From contig NC_054391.1 of assembly GCF_001625195.1 (NCBI RefSeq), positions 6,831,157-6,895,156 on the forward strand: a stretch of 64,000 nucleotides of DNA. The letters run 5' to 3'. The DNA comes from Drechmeria coniospora. Its lineage: Eukaryota > Ascomycota > Sordariomycetes > Hypocreales > Ophiocordycipitaceae. Positions 11,581-23,293 of the stretch are shown here, one piece after another (position 1 is the stretch's first letter; each line of letters starts with the position of its first letter). A program made the translations under genes and the position numbers. The notes beneath the pieces were generated by a model. The model ran no database searches. It worked only from the letters and a program-made list of their open reading frames with translations, and was not told the DNA's origin.

Positions 11581-12187
11581 CCGTCGGGTTGGGTCCATGC
11601 AGTGCACAGGTGCCATGCAGGCGAGAGAGGAAGCGCTTCGACGTCGGCTTGGAGGGGGAGTTGAGACCCCATCCTGAAGGCACACCAAGGAACACCTCCG
11701 TCCAGTCCCGTCCTTGCTCCCCCACAGCCCGTCATCACGGGCAGCGCAAGGGCACATGGCGGCACCTAAACAGCACAGGCAGCGCCGGGCAGCGCAAGTC
11801 GCATGGATCCTCGACACCCCATCAAGATGTCCACTTCGGAGAGTGAGGGCCGAGGTGGAAGACGAGCGTCGACACCTTGACAAGAACGAGGCTGGCTCCC
11901 CGCCACGCTCTCTCCATGTACGAGGAGCGGAAGGCACAAGTGCCGCAGGACGGACTGTTGCCTCCTCGCCCATTCGCGTTTGATTGCGTGTCGCTTGCTG
12001 TCTCGGCTGCGTCTGCTGCTGCGGAGCTTGCCTGTGCTTGCACTGCCAACGCCTCTGGTTGGGACGCATTGTACGGTTGAAAACTCGGACGGGCATCTGA
12101 AGCCGGGAGAATGCATCGTCGACCTTGAATGGGAAATGCCCCGTGCCGTGCGCACCTCGACACCGCTGGACGGTTGGGTATATATCG
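11581..12187. other. Convergent intergenic region
   Basis: This 607-bp stretch separates the 3' ends of the cystinosin homologue (+) and the leucyl-tRNA synthetase (-). It should hold both 3' untranslated regions. It has no GTAC repeats and no supported gene. Open frames across it have no family signature. Confidence 0.5.
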
Positions 12188-15177
12188 CTATGAATCTACT
12201 TCTGGCATGACAAAGTTCATCACCTTGCCTCCCCGCACCGGGATCGCTCTCTTGGCCTTGCTCAGGTCGTAGCGCCCCCCTTCGCTGAATCTCTCCTTGC
12301 CCACGTCCGTCTCGAGAATGGCGGCCGTCATCCAGTCGCGCAGCGCGTCGCCCTCGAGCCCGGGGGGCGTCGGCGGGAGCTCGACGACGGCCCGCATCTT
12401 GCCGTTGACCTGCACGGCGCACGAGCGCTGCCGGGGCTGCAGTAGGCCCGTCGACAGCGTGCCGTCCTCGACGGGGAACGAGGCCGTCGCGAAGATGGAT
12501 CCCGTCGACGGGCGCAGCAGGCTCCAGCACTCCTCGGCAAACGCCGGCGTGATGGGCGCCAAGAGGGTGACGAGGACGCCGGCGGCTTGCCGCTTGATGA
12601 CGTCGCCCGCCTCGCCGTGCTGGACCAGCGCGTTGGTGAGGCTCATGAGGTCCGAGACGACCGTGTTCAGGGAGTAGATGGCATCGTACGAGCCCGTCAC
12701 GGAGCGAATCGTCCGCTGCACGTCCCTCCACAAGCCCACTTCGGCATCCCACCGGCGGAGCTGCTCCCCCTCCATCGAGCTCGCCTCCTCCGCCTTGGCC
12801 TCGAGGTAGGCCTTGGCCTCGGTCGACCCGGGCGAGCTCGCCACCGCCGCCACCTGGTCGTGCAGCCTCTGGAGCCAGCGCGTGACGCCGGCGATCTTGG
12901 AGTCATCCCAGTTGAGCGTGTCCCCGACCGGCGCCTGGAACAGCATGTGAGCCCTGGTGGGGTCTGCGCCGTACTTGGAGATGAACTCGGACGGGTCCAC
13001 GCCGTTGTGCTTCGACTTGGACATTTTCTCGTACGCGACCGTGGCCGGCGCGCCCGTGGCGACGACTCTGGGCGTCGACGGATCCGAGAGGTCGACCTCG
13101 TCGGGCCGAAGGAACTTGCCGTCGTCGGCGTTGATGTACGTCTTGCCATGGACCATGCCCTGCGTGATCAAGCGCTTGAACGGTTCGGGCGCGGCCGCGG
13201 CGGCGGAATCGTCCGAATATTGGGGCAGAAGCTGCGTCGAGGCGAGGAACTTGTAGATGAAGCGCGCGTAGAGCAGGTGGAGGATGGCATGCTCGATGCC
13301 GCCAATGTAAATGTCGACGGGGAGATGCCGGCCGGCTTGGGGAGAGAAGAGATGGTCGGGATTCCGCGGGTCGGCGAATCGGGCATAGTACCAGCTCGAG
13401 TCGACAAAAGTATCCATCGTGTCGGTGTCTCTGCGAGCCGGTCCGCCGCACTTGGGGCATGCCGTCTCGACAAAAGTCGGCGACGACTCGAGCGCGTTTC
13501 CCGTCCCGCCCGCGGCCCAGTGCTCGTCGATCCGAGGCAGCTCCACGGGCAGCTGGTCGTCCGGCACGGGAACGGCACCGCAGCCGTCGCAGTGAACCAT
13601 GGGAATCGGCGTGCCCCAGTACCTCTGGCGGCTGATGAGCCAGTCGCGAAGACGCCACCTCTCCACGGGCTTGGCCAACTCCGAGGCCTCGAGGATGCCG
13701 ACGATCATCCGGCCGGCATCGTGCGACGACTTTCCCTTGAACAGACCGCTATGCTCCGTCATGACGCCGTGGTGGACAAAGGGCTCGTTCGCAAAGGCCG
13801 TCGTCGACTCGTCCTCCGAGGCCGCCAGCACGACCCGGACCGGCTCGTCCGCCTGATGCGTCTTCCAGAAGCTGTGGTCGCGTACGTCATGGCCCGGCAC
13901 GCCCATGACGGCGCCTTCGCCGTAGTCGCCGACGACGTAGGGCGCGACGTAGACGGGCAGAGAGGCCTTGGTCGCCTCGGGGGTGCTGTCGTGGTAGGCA
14001 AGAGGGTTGATGGCCCTGATGTGCGGCAGCACGTAGCCGACCTTGGAGTCCGGCGGCAGGCCCGGCAGGGTGTCGAGGAAAGCCTGCAGTTCAGGGTCAC
14101 CCTGGGCTAGGCGGGCGACGACGGGGTGCGAGGCCGACAGGGCGATGTACTGGACGCCGAAGAGCGTGTCCGGCCGTGTCGTGAAGACTTGGATGCCGGC
14201 GCCGACGTCGGCACCGAAGCTCAGTATGGGAAACTTGACGAGGGCACCGGTCGACTTGCCGAGCCAGTTCCTCTGCTGCGAGATGACGTGCTCCGGCCAG
14301 TCGTTGTCTCGGGCGAGCACGTCGAGGTCCTCGAGGAGAGCCTCCCGGAACTCGGAAATGCGGAAGAACCACTGCTTGAGCTTCTTCTTCTCCACCTTGG
14401 CCCCGGAGCGCCACGAGCAGCCGTTGGCGTCGACCTGCTCGTTTGCGAGCACCGTCTTATCGACCGGATCGTAGTTGACCTCGGCTTCGGCTTGGTAGGC
14501 CAGCCCACGCTCATGCAGCATCAGGAAGAGCTTCTGGGTGTGCTTGTAGAAGTCGGCATCACACGTCGTGATTTCCTACGACGGCGAGAGCATGAGCGAC
14601 GAAAAAGGGGACGAGAGAGGTAGGTGGCGTTGCTACTCACGCGATCCCACGCCCAGCTTCCGTTCATGAGGTCCATCTGCTCCTTCATTCTGGAAATGTT
14701 GCTCGTCGTCCATTCGGCGGGCCGAATGCCACGCTCGAGCGCCGCGTTCTCGGCCGGCAGACCAAACGCGTCCCAACCCATGGGCAGCAGGACATTGCGG
14801 CCCTTCAGCTTGTGGTATCGTGCGACGACGTCGGCGATGGTGTAGACGCGCAGGTGGCCGAGATGGAGACTGCCGGAGGGGTAGGGGAACATGGGCAGGA
14901 CAAACTTGTCCTCCTCGGGGCCGTCGTTCGGGTCACCGTCTCGCCGGCCGGCAGGGTGCTGCCATGTTGGCCGCCACTTTCTGTCCAAGGCCTTGAGGTC
15001 GACGGCATACCATCGCCGAGCGCGAGGCGGACAGCGAGCCGTCGCCGTCAACGCCGCTCTTCTCGTCGTCCATCCAAAGGCAAGCCCTAGGGCCATGGAC
15101 GGCTGGGCGAGGGGGGGAGCAGTGCGTGGCGAGGCGACGGACCTGCAGCCCAGTTGCCTTGCGTGGAGCAGCCGCAT
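12188..15177 (-). CDS. NAM2: Leucyl-tRNA synthetase, mitochondrial
   Basis: This class I aminoacyl-tRNA synthetase charges mitochondrial tRNA-Leu. In yeast the same protein also assists group I intron splicing. The coding exons are 14641-15177 and 12188-14575 on the minus strand (974 residues, normal for the family). The N-terminus is rich in Arg, Ala and Ser with few acids, consistent with a mitochondrial targeting peptide. The HIGH-type motif is HLGH within [16 protein letters not shown]. The KMSKS motif is [11 protein letters not shown] (about residue 695). An editing (CP1) insertion with TTRPDTLFG lies between them, and [10 protein letters not shown] precedes the catalytic-domain return. 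The single 65-nt intron joins SWAWDR/EITTCD and restores a conserved block. A 507-residue open frame on the opposite strand is a codon-bias shadow. The cytosolic enzyme is larger and archaeal/eukaryotic in type, so this is the organellar form. Confidence 0.96.
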
Positions 15178-16752
15178 GGAGGTGTCTTTCTCATGACAGA
15201 TGTCGAGCGGGACTGTTGCAGAGAGAGGATTACTTCATCATGGCCAAGGCAGCATTGCATGGCCCAGAGACGCGTGCGTTTTGTTCGAGCGAGAGAAAAA
15301 GTCGTGGGTTGCGCTTGGACCATGTCACGATACGAGTGCAAGTAAGTAGGTACTAGTAAGTACTGTATGTAGCACTGTACTTAAGCACAGGAGGTAGTAC
15401 TCCGCAGGGGGGTAATAATACAGTTAGTACTTGCGTATGAGGACTCGTACGAACACTTACGTCAGTCGGGGAGTGGTACCTGTACTCCTGTACTGTAAAT
15501 AAATTGGCCAAGCATTTACCGAGGTACCACCCAAGTCGGCTGCCGGTACGGAACCTCGCAGTGCAGCACGAGCCGATACCTGCGGGTACAAGTGCTGTAG
15601 CAGCTACAGTAGCAAGGCACGTCACTGGTGCGTCACAGCGGCCTTGGGCACTATGGCGTGGGGCACGTACTTGCAGTGTACTGGCTCGCCGTTATTCGCA
15701 TGGACACTGGGTGCGTGCTGTTATGCTAATAGTAAGGTAGTATCGACTTGTGCTGAGTGAAGGTACCTAGGTGTAGGTACTTTGTAGTTGAGCTCGCCCG
15801 GTATTATTCCAAAATGCAGGTACAGTACATGTACAGTATTTGTACTCTATACAGAACATGTACTCTGCACATGTACACTTATTACACTGTACAGCCCTTT
15901 TCCCGTAGTACCTCGTACAAGGAGTACTGTACCAACGAGTGTTCGGGTGCATTACTGTAGTAGTACAAGTAGGTTTAAGTAGTTGTACTTACATGTAGGA
16001 AGTACGGAGTACTCAAGTACATTGACTTCTATCCAGTACCTATAAATGCAAGTGCACGGAGTACAGTACAGTCAGTCTCCTAGGTAGACTTAAGCGCAAG
16101 TACGTACAGTACGTACAGTACATGTACTGGTACACTCTCAGTACGAGTGCCTGAAAGAAAACAGCAGAAGCCCCAGGGGTGTCTCAGGCGCCAAGCCTGT
16201 TGTGACAGTGCCCCTCACAAACCATGGCGGGGCATTTCTTCCGCATCATTGACCGGGCGGGCTACTGCGGTCTGCGGCGGGCGTTAGTAGGGGTACTTGT
16301 ACGTATGAAGCGTACGGCGTAAAGCGAACGAGGTTGGATCACGAGGCTGGCCACTCGCAAAGATTTTGCTCCTCATACTTTACAATTCGTCCGCTCCCGA
16401 CAGCCCATCCTTCGCCGCTGCAACCCTCGAGCGTGTAGAGCGTCCAAGCGTTGTGTTTGATCGTACCCGGCGCGCAGGTTGGGTCGCCTGATTTTCCGGT
16501 TCGTCCCGACTCGTACAGACGCCCGACAAAGCCGACCGACGGACCATCCTTCCGTCGATCCCCTGTTCATCAACCGGACGAGCCAAACCAATCGTCATCG
16601 TACGCCCCGTCGGCCGCAATATCGCATCTGCTGCTGCTGGGAGACGCCGTCAAAGTTCAAGCTCATCCTGCGCCGGCCCATCTTCGGCACCGCACCTTAT
16701 GCCAGGCGTGTTGGACGTGGTCGTCGATCCACGCACAATCCATCGATTCGCC
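15178..16752. other. Divergent intergenic region between LeuRS and MTHFR
   Basis: The two genes are transcribed away from each other, so both promoters should lie here. GTAC-rich repeat fills the middle (about 15330-16140). The 350 bases before the MTHFR start are C/T-rich and repeat-free, as expected for a leader. No supported gene was seen. Confidence 0.55.
15330..16140. repeat. GTAC-rich palindromic repeat cluster
   Basis: This long cluster contains GTACGTACAGTACGTACAG, ACATGTACAGTA and GTACGGAGTACTC. It is interrupted at about 15540-15740 by less repetitive sequence. Nested palindromes could extrude as hairpins. Confidence 0.75.
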
Positions 16753-18786
16753 ATGGACAAGATCACGGAAAAAATCGCCGCCCTGCCGGCGGACGCGGAG
16801 TACTTTTCGCTCGAATTCTTCCCCCCCAAGACGGCCATGGGCTTTGCCAACCTGCGGCATCGCCTGGAAAGGATGGAGCAGGCGTTGAGGCCCCTTTTCG
16901 TCAACGTCACCTGGGGCGCGGGCGGCTCGACGTCGACCAAGTCGCTCGAGCTGGCCGAGCTGTGCCAGCGCGAGCTCGGCCTCACGACGTGCCTTCACCT
17001 TACCTGCACCAACATGAGCCGTCGTCTCATCGACAAGGCGCTCGAGGACGCAAAGGTTCTCGGCATCCGCAACATCCTCGCCCTCCGAGGAGACCCCCCG
17101 CGCAGGGACGAGTATCGCGACGCCGACGCCGACGCCGACTCGGATGGTCTCTCGGACGAATTCAACTGGGCCATCGACCTCGTTCGCTACATCCGTGCCA
17201 AGTACGGCGACTACTTCTGCATCGGCGTCGCCGCCTACCCCGAAGGCCACGCCGACGAGAGCCACCCGCTCGGCCAGAGTTTCGAAGACGACATCCCTTC
17301 CCTCCTCGACAAGGTTCGAGCCGGAGCCGACTTCATCATGACCCAGCTCTTCTTCGACATCGAAGCCTACGCAAAGTTCGAGACGACGCTGCGAGACCAC
17401 CTCGAGGGTGCCTTCAAGGACATACCCATCATCCCAGGTCTCATGCCCATCCAGAGCTTCCAGATGATCAGGCGAACGACGAAGCTCAGCCACGCCAAGA
17501 TGCCCGAGCCGATTCTCGAGCGCCTGAGCGCCGTCAAGGGAGACGATGAGCAAGTCAAGCTGGTCGGCGTCGACGTCATCACGGAGCTCATCCAGCAGAT
17601 TCGGACGATCAAGAGGAGCCCAACCTGCCGCCGGGGCTTCCACTTCTACACCTTGAACCTGGAAAAGGCCGTCTCCTTCATCGTCGAAAGGACCGGGCTC
17701 ATCCCGCCGTGCTCCGAATCCGAATCCGAATCCGACGAGGCCGTCTTGGACGAGTCGAAGCCGCCGACGCCCAGGATTCAGGTGAACGGCGACGTCCCGC
17801 CCCGGACGAGTAGCCATTCGCGCACCTCTCGGAGACCCTCGGTCGGCTCCGATCCTCACAACAGGGTCATCGTCGGCGACCGACGACCGACGCTGCCGGA
17901 ATGGGAGACGTCCAGCCTCGAAGCCGCCATTCCCGCCGGACTCTTCAACTCTCGCTCCAACACGTTGGCCATTTCAGAGGGCGAAGGCGTCCTCGGCCGC
18001 GAGGCGACGTGGGACGATTTCCCCAACGGCCGCTTCGGTGACGCCCGATCTCCTGCCTACGGCGAGATTGACGGATACGGCGTGAGCCTCCACATGTCCG
18101 TGACGCAAGCCGTGCGACTCTGGGGCCACCCCAAGACTCGGGAGGACATCGATGCCATTTTCGTCAAGCACATCAACGGCGAGCTCGAGGCCATTCCCTG
18201 GAGCGAGGAGGAGCTGATGGCGGAGTCGTCGACGATCAAGACGGAGCTCCACGCGCTGAACAGCAAGGGCTTGTGGACCGTCGCCTCGCAACCGGCCGTC
18301 AACGGCCTTCCCTCCAACGACTCGACCTTTGGTTGGGGACCCCCCCGCGGTTTCGTCTTTCAAAAGTCCTTTGTCGAGTTCTTCATCCCCTCGGCCGACT
18401 GGAAGGCACTGCGCGACCGGTTGACGAGGCCCAGCGTCGCCGACGTAGTCTGCTTCTACGCCGCCAACGCGAGCGGCGACTTCGTGTCGTCCGACACGAC
18501 GGGCGGCGTCAGCAACGCCACCGAAGCAGGCTCGAGCACCAACGCCGTCACCTGGGGCGTGTTTCCGGGCAAGGAGATCATGACGCCGACCATCGTCGAG
18601 GAGGTGAGCTTCAGGGCCTGGGCCGAAGAGGCGTTTGGCATCTGGGGAGAGTGGGCGAGCGTGTACGGGCGGGGATCGGAGAGCGAGAAGCTCCTGAACG
18701 ACCTCCGCGACGACTGCTGGCTGGTGAACGTTATCCATCACGAGTTTGTCGAAAAGGAGGCGTTGTGGAAGCTGCTCATAGATTGA
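16753..18786 (+). CDS. MET12: Methylenetetrahydrofolate reductase
   Basis: This enzyme reduces 5,10-methylene-THF to 5-methyl-THF, the methyl donor for methionine synthesis. It is a single exon of 677 residues. The N-terminal TIM-barrel domain (about 1-310) shows the catalytic-Glu motif SLEFFPPKT (E21), VTWGAGGST, HLTCTNMS and NILALRGDPPR. A Ser/Arg-rich linker (about 340-390) follows, then the eukaryotic regulatory domain, which binds S-adenosylmethionine for feedback inhibition (GWGPPRGFVFQKSFVEFF). ATG 16753 is chosen over the in-frame ATG 16699 because MDKITEKI matches the family N-terminus and its context (GCCATGG) is strong. EFFPPKT plus TWGAGGST fits the MET12-type paralogue better than MET13, but this was judged by eye. 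Confidence 0.95.
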   Translation: MDKITEKIAALPADAEYFSLEFFPPKTAMGFANLRHRLERMEQALRPLFVNVTWGAGGSTSTKSLELAELCQRELGLTTCLHLTCTNMSRRLIDKALEDAKVLGIRNILALRGDPPRRDEYRDADADADSDGLSDEFNWAIDLVRYIRAKYGDYFCIGVAAYPEGHADESHPLGQSFEDDIPSLLDKVRAGADFIMTQLFFDIEAYAKFETTLRDHLEGAFKDIPIIPGLMPIQSFQMIRRTTKLSHAKMPEPILERLSAVKGDDEQVKLVGVDVITELIQQIRTIKRSPTCRRGFHFYTLNLEKAVSFIVERTGLIPPCSESESESDEAVLDESKPPTPRIQVNGDVPPRTSSHSRTSRRPSVGSDPHNRVIVGDRRPTLPEWETSSLEAAIPAGLFNSRSNTLAISEGEGVLGREATWDDFPNGRFGDARSPAYGEIDGYGVSLHMSVTQAVRLWGHPKTREDIDAIFVKHINGELEAIPWSEEELMAESSTIKTELHALNSKGLWTVASQPAVNGLPSNDSTFGWGPPRGFVFQKSFVEFFIPSADWKALRDRLTRPSVADVVCFYAANASGDFVSSDTTGGVSNATEAGSSTNAVTWGVFPGKEIMTPTIVEEVSFRAWAEEAFGIWGEWASVYGRGSESEKLLNDLRDDCWLVNVIHHEFVEKEALWKLLID

Positions 18787-19672
18787 GGGAGCAAGGAGGC
18801 TGATCCCTGGGACCGGCCGAGGTCCGAGAATTCCTGGCGCCTGTCCCGGGGGCACCGTGATTATTCCATCGGCGCTGTTGGACTGAATTGATAATGAGAG
18901 AATGAACAAGACCCTGTTTGGCGCTTCATTGGTGGTGGTCGGCACTGTCCGCTCCAGCTACGTAGCCGCCACAGCTGGCAGGACTACGCTACCTCCCTCG
19001 CACGGCATGCTTGTATGGGCCGGCTCTTTCGAGATTGAAGTAGACGTGACGATGACTATACGATTCTCTCCGTTTCCATGTCGACCTTTTGGACTGCATT
19101 TATTTGCTCTCCACTCGCCTGAACTTGCCCACCAGTCCCGCCGATGTTGGGACCGATGGCGAGCTCTAGCGCGGAGGGTTCATTCACAAGTTGACAAGTC
19201 GACAATGTCAAGAAGCGCAGCGAGAGGGAAATGGCACAACCCCTTGGGCGAAAACAGGTCGTACGCGTGAACCTAACTGAGCGCTGCCGCTCGCTGCCGT
19301 TCCTCAATGCCGTACGCCCAAGCACAAGAGGTGAAGAACGGAGGATAAGAAAAAGGTATGAAAGAGGGAGTGGACTCCCGTCTGCGGCAGAACGAAAATG
19401 AAAGCAGAGGTGGCGTGATCAAGGGCAACAGCGGACGAGGGGAAACGATACGCAGGAGGTCGTGGTGATCGTGCGTGGTTGCCAGTGGTGCCTGCGAGGG
19501 AACGGGGCCCTCATCCGCGGTTCCCGGTCCCCCGTTCCACCGGCCATCGACCACTGACCATCCATCCATTCATCCGCCCGTCCATCCGTCCATCCGTCCG
19601 CCCATCTGCTCACTCAATCTATCAGGCAATTCTTCACCATGTAAAGCGAGCCAAGGGACAGGTGGACATGGG
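18787..19672. other. Convergent intergenic region
   Basis: This region lies between the 3' ends of the MTHFR gene and the Myb-like gene, so it probably holds both 3' untranslated regions. A short tandem of CCATC/CCGTC units (CATCCATTCATCCGCCCGTC and similar) runs from about 19558 to 19610. No supported gene was seen. Confidence 0.5.
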
Positions 19673-21041
19673 CTAGATCTCGCCATCGCCGTATTCGTCG
19701 TCCACGGTTCCCGAGTCATCGTGGTAGAGGCTCTCGCGGAAGGAGGTCATGTAGGTGTCGCTGCCGTTGGCGGCGAAGCCGGTCGGGAGAGCCGCAGGAC
19801 CGGACTGGGCGGCGGACTGGGCGGCGGACTGGGCGTCAAAGGGGCCGAAGAGCGACTTGGCGGCCGTCGGTTCCTGAAGGGGAGCCGGCGACTCACTTCC
19901 CTGGCGCTGGGCGGCGGCGTCGGCAGCGATAGTATCGCTCGCCATCTGGGCCGCACGACGGGGCGTAGCCTTCTTGGCCGAGGCGGCCATGGTCTTGGAG
20001 CGCTTGGAGGGCGTGTGCTCATCACGCCCGCTGTCGTGGCCGAAGTCGGAGTTGTCGAGGTCGTCGTCAGAATCCTCCTTCTTGAGATAGACACGGCCGA
20101 GGGTACGCTTCTTGCGGCTGGTGCCAGTGCCGGAACTGGCTCCGCGGCGCGAAGGGGTCTGGAGCTTGGACGGCGTCGTGGCGGCGGAGCCAACGCTTCC
20201 GTTGAGGCAGTTGAGCACGTCGCCGCCCGAAGCCTCGACCTGGCGCAGCTGGTCGGCGTCCCTCTTGATTGCGCGGAACTGGAACTGGATGCCGTCGGCG
20301 GTGGACTGGCCAAAGTACTTTGCGATATCTGGAAAGCATCAACACATGTCGGACTCGGCTCTCGAAGATGCAGCAGCGACGTGGCACGAGGACGAGAAAG
20401 GGGCTGACGGGCAAGACAAAGAGAGGATGGGGACCGGTCGACAGAGGGAAGCTCTCGCGTACTGTTCCGGTCGACGTCCTCGAGCTTGATAGGAAGCTCC
20501 TCGGACGCCGGGAGGTTCTTCGAATCGAAGCCGAGCTGGCGTCCCTCGCGAACAATGGCGGCTTGGGCGCGGAGGCGGCGAAAACGATGATTGAGCGCGT
20601 GCTCCGTCATGTCAGAACCGTAGCAAGCGGCGATTTCTGGGACGAAGGTTAGCCTTCGTCCCTAGAAAGTCGACCGCACATTCAAGGCCTGGTCCGGCCC
20701 GGTCCGGCCGGGGCCGCGAGGACCGTGGGACACAGGAGAGAGTGGGAGCAAAGCGAACGTGTGGGTGGGCGAGTGAGTGTACGTGAATGAGTGTGTATGC
20801 GGGTGTAGGTGTACGTGTGAGGGAGCGAGAGCTAGAGCGGGCGAGAACGATGGAATGAGAGCAAAGTTGGTGAGAGTGAGGGCGAGAGTGAGGGCGAGAG
20901 TGCGTCAAGAGCAGAGACATAATACCGTGACTAACCTTTGTAGTTCCACTTGACGTCCGGGTGGGCAGCGACGATGGCGCGAACCATGCGTGCCTGCGAC
21001 TCGTACGTTTTATAATTTGCCTTGGAGTTGGCTGGCGCCAT
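19673..21041 (-). CDS. Myb-like DNA-binding domain protein, function unknown
   Basis: The three exons on the minus strand (20936-21041, 20463-20636, 19673-20328) give 311 residues. The N-terminus has a Myb/SANT-like helical unit: NYKTYESQARMVRAIVAAHP, then VKWNYKEIAACYGSD, then HALNHRFRRLRAQA. This resembles a widespread Pezizomycotina family with an ALxxRFRxLR helix. A second, shorter copy follows (NIAKYFGQSTADGIQFQFRAI). It looks like helices 2-3 of a duplicated unit. The rest is low-complexity and polar, with basic stretches (SRKKRTLGR, TPSKRSKT) that could act as nuclear signals, an acidic run and an AAQSAAQS repeat. Introns are 299 nt and 134 nt; the first is CT-rich on the coding strand. 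A nuclear, DNA-binding role is inferred, and no named orthologue is recognised. Confidence 0.75.
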
Positions 21042-23293
21042 GGTCCTTTCCTATCGTATGATGGCGATGGTGACGATGGAGAGGATGGATTTTCGTTGTC
21101 TCTGCCTGCGGTAACTGGCCGTCAGCGCTCATTTCTTCGTTCTTGTTACATGGCACGTCGCAGATGAGGTTCCTCCCCACGAGATCGAGTCGTTGCATCG
21201 ACCTCACTCGTGTGGATGTGAGGTATGGGTGTGCCAGGGCAGAAGAGGAGATGGCATGCGCACATGCAGCGAGACGGATGGCTATGCTCATTCACTCACC
21301 GCTATCGGAACGGAGGCGATCCGATGGCACTACCCCTCACAGGATGCAGGAAAGGCGAGACTGAATTTTAAATGGGAGAAGGAGAGAAAATTCGGCAGCT
21401 GTGCAGCTGGCTGTCGCTATCGGTCGAGGCAACGGGAACAAGTGCACGAGCTTGCGGCCTATCGGGACTTTGACCAGGCCAGACAGGGACGGTCGTTTTG
21501 ACGCAGAGAGTACTGTTAAGGAAGGGGGGAGAGTGACGGTGAGAGAAAGAAAGAGAAAGAAGGAGAGCACTCGAGAAGGAGATGACAAGGGCAAGTATGG
21601 AGAGGCAAACAAGAACGATGGTGATGGCCAGCATCTGCAGTCACGGCAAGGCTGGGGAGGGAAGGCGATGGGGGGGGGGGAGAAAAAACCAAGAGTCAAA
21701 ATACAACTTCGGTTTGCATGAAAAAATGAATAGTAATCGTGCGAGGAAGTGGACAAGAAGAGGCAACATATAGCAAAACGACGTACGATGAAGTCAGCAA
21801 GGCAGCAATGGCCTGCTGGATCTGTCGGTGTCGTCTCCCGTTGTGAAGTGTCCAAAGGCCGGCTATGAGGTACGAACTGTTGCGTTATTCAGAGTTGAGC
21901 GTTGCTTCGAGCCATTGCGAGTTCAAAGATGAGGGTCGAGAGCCGAGAGTCGAGAGCCGAGGGCTGGGAGAGGTGCAGGAACAGGCCAGCAAGCGAATCG
22001 AGTTGGTGATCAGGTCAGCAAATGGCGTGGTTGCGCGGCAACGATGGATCCAACGCCGACCGAGGCACGGCAAGCCGCAGAAAGAAGTCGATAGCGGAGG
22101 AAGAAGGTAAGGGAACAGAGTGGAAGACGAAGAGAGGCGTATAGGGGAGGAAAGAGGTTGTCGGCTATGAGGCTATTCCCATGTCGTCCCATGTCTGGGC
22201 TGAGGAGCACTTTGCGGTGTTGCGAGTTGGGGGCATTGCGCTGGCTTTCTCCGCACTGTGCAGCGTACTATACTTGTAGTGAAAGCTGTGACGAGGAGCT
22301 AAGTGGTACATGTGCTGGACATGTAATTCCGCACAGTACCAATGGCAGCTACAGCACAGTGTTACTTGTGTAGGTGTGCGTACGAGTACACTTCACACTC
22401 GGCACATGCAAGTACTGTACAACAATTACCTACTTACAGTAGGTACTTACAGACAGTACTTAAGTAAGTACAGAGTATACGGAGTACATTTGCTTGAGGT
22501 ATTTCCACTGTGCGGTACATGTACTCTACACCCAAGTAGACATGGAGGAACGTGCACAAGTACATGGGCATCTGCGTATCCCAGCCAGTTCCGTCATGTA
22601 CACTTTCACTTGCGTACAGTTATTGCATGCAGAGTCGATATGTACAGTAGCATGTACTTGCACAGTACGGAGTACGGCGTACTTGTGCCGTAGTTCGTAC
22701 CTGTTCGTGGTAGTGAGCTTGGCCCACCTACCCACCTACAACCCCCCCGCAGGTTCCAGTAACTTAGTACAGTGCTACGCAGATGGTACACTGTACACCT
22801 ACAGTACTTCCATGGCAACATCTCCATGGAATCACCAACAAACTGCCTACCGTGGCAGTAGCATCATGGACATGCCCTTGACCTTCCTCGACTCGACTTT
22901 CTGCGTGGTATGCGTGATTGCCACGCGATGGCGTCATGGCCTTTGGTGAGTGAATGAAACGGTGCGTGCGCGGGACAGACATGCTTCTTGACACGGACAG
23001 GCGACTCTGGTCAGATTGCGTATCCGATCCCCGCATGCTTCTATACAAGGCACCGCCCCGACGGCGATGAAAATCGAGTTGGACATGACGCAAGCCCATC
23101 TTCGCTTCCCCGGTCCTCGTCGTCGCCACCTGTCGCCGCACAAGCGTGCTCGTCTGCGTGGCGAGCGATGAGGCATCGATGGCGCGCTTGCCTGCATCGC
23201 CCTCGGGAGACTTTTATTCCGCCTCCCCTCCCGCGCCGGCAGGTGGTTGGCTGGGCAGTACAATTTGCAGCACGAGTCGGCCGACGACTTGCC
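21042..23293. other. Intergenic region upstream of the Myb-like gene
   Basis: From 21042 to about 22200 the minus strand is pyrimidine-rich, including a run of 11 G on the plus strand at about 21670. This looks like promoter plus leader of the Myb-like gene. GTAC-rich repeat covers about 22265-22830. About 22830-23290 is ordinary sequence and probably includes the 3' untranslated region of the secreted-protein gene. No further gene is supported. Confidence 0.5.
22265..22830. repeat. GTAC-rich palindromic repeat cluster
   Basis: AGTAGGTACTTACAG, GTACGGAGTACGGCGTACTT and GTACATGTACTCTAC-type motifs, between the leader of the Myb-like gene and the 3' side of the secreted-protein gene. Confidence 0.7.

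Noticed and set aside
12587..14110. 507-codon open frame on the plus strand
   Set aside because: It is antisense to leucyl-tRNA synthetase, which has all its class I motifs on the minus strand.
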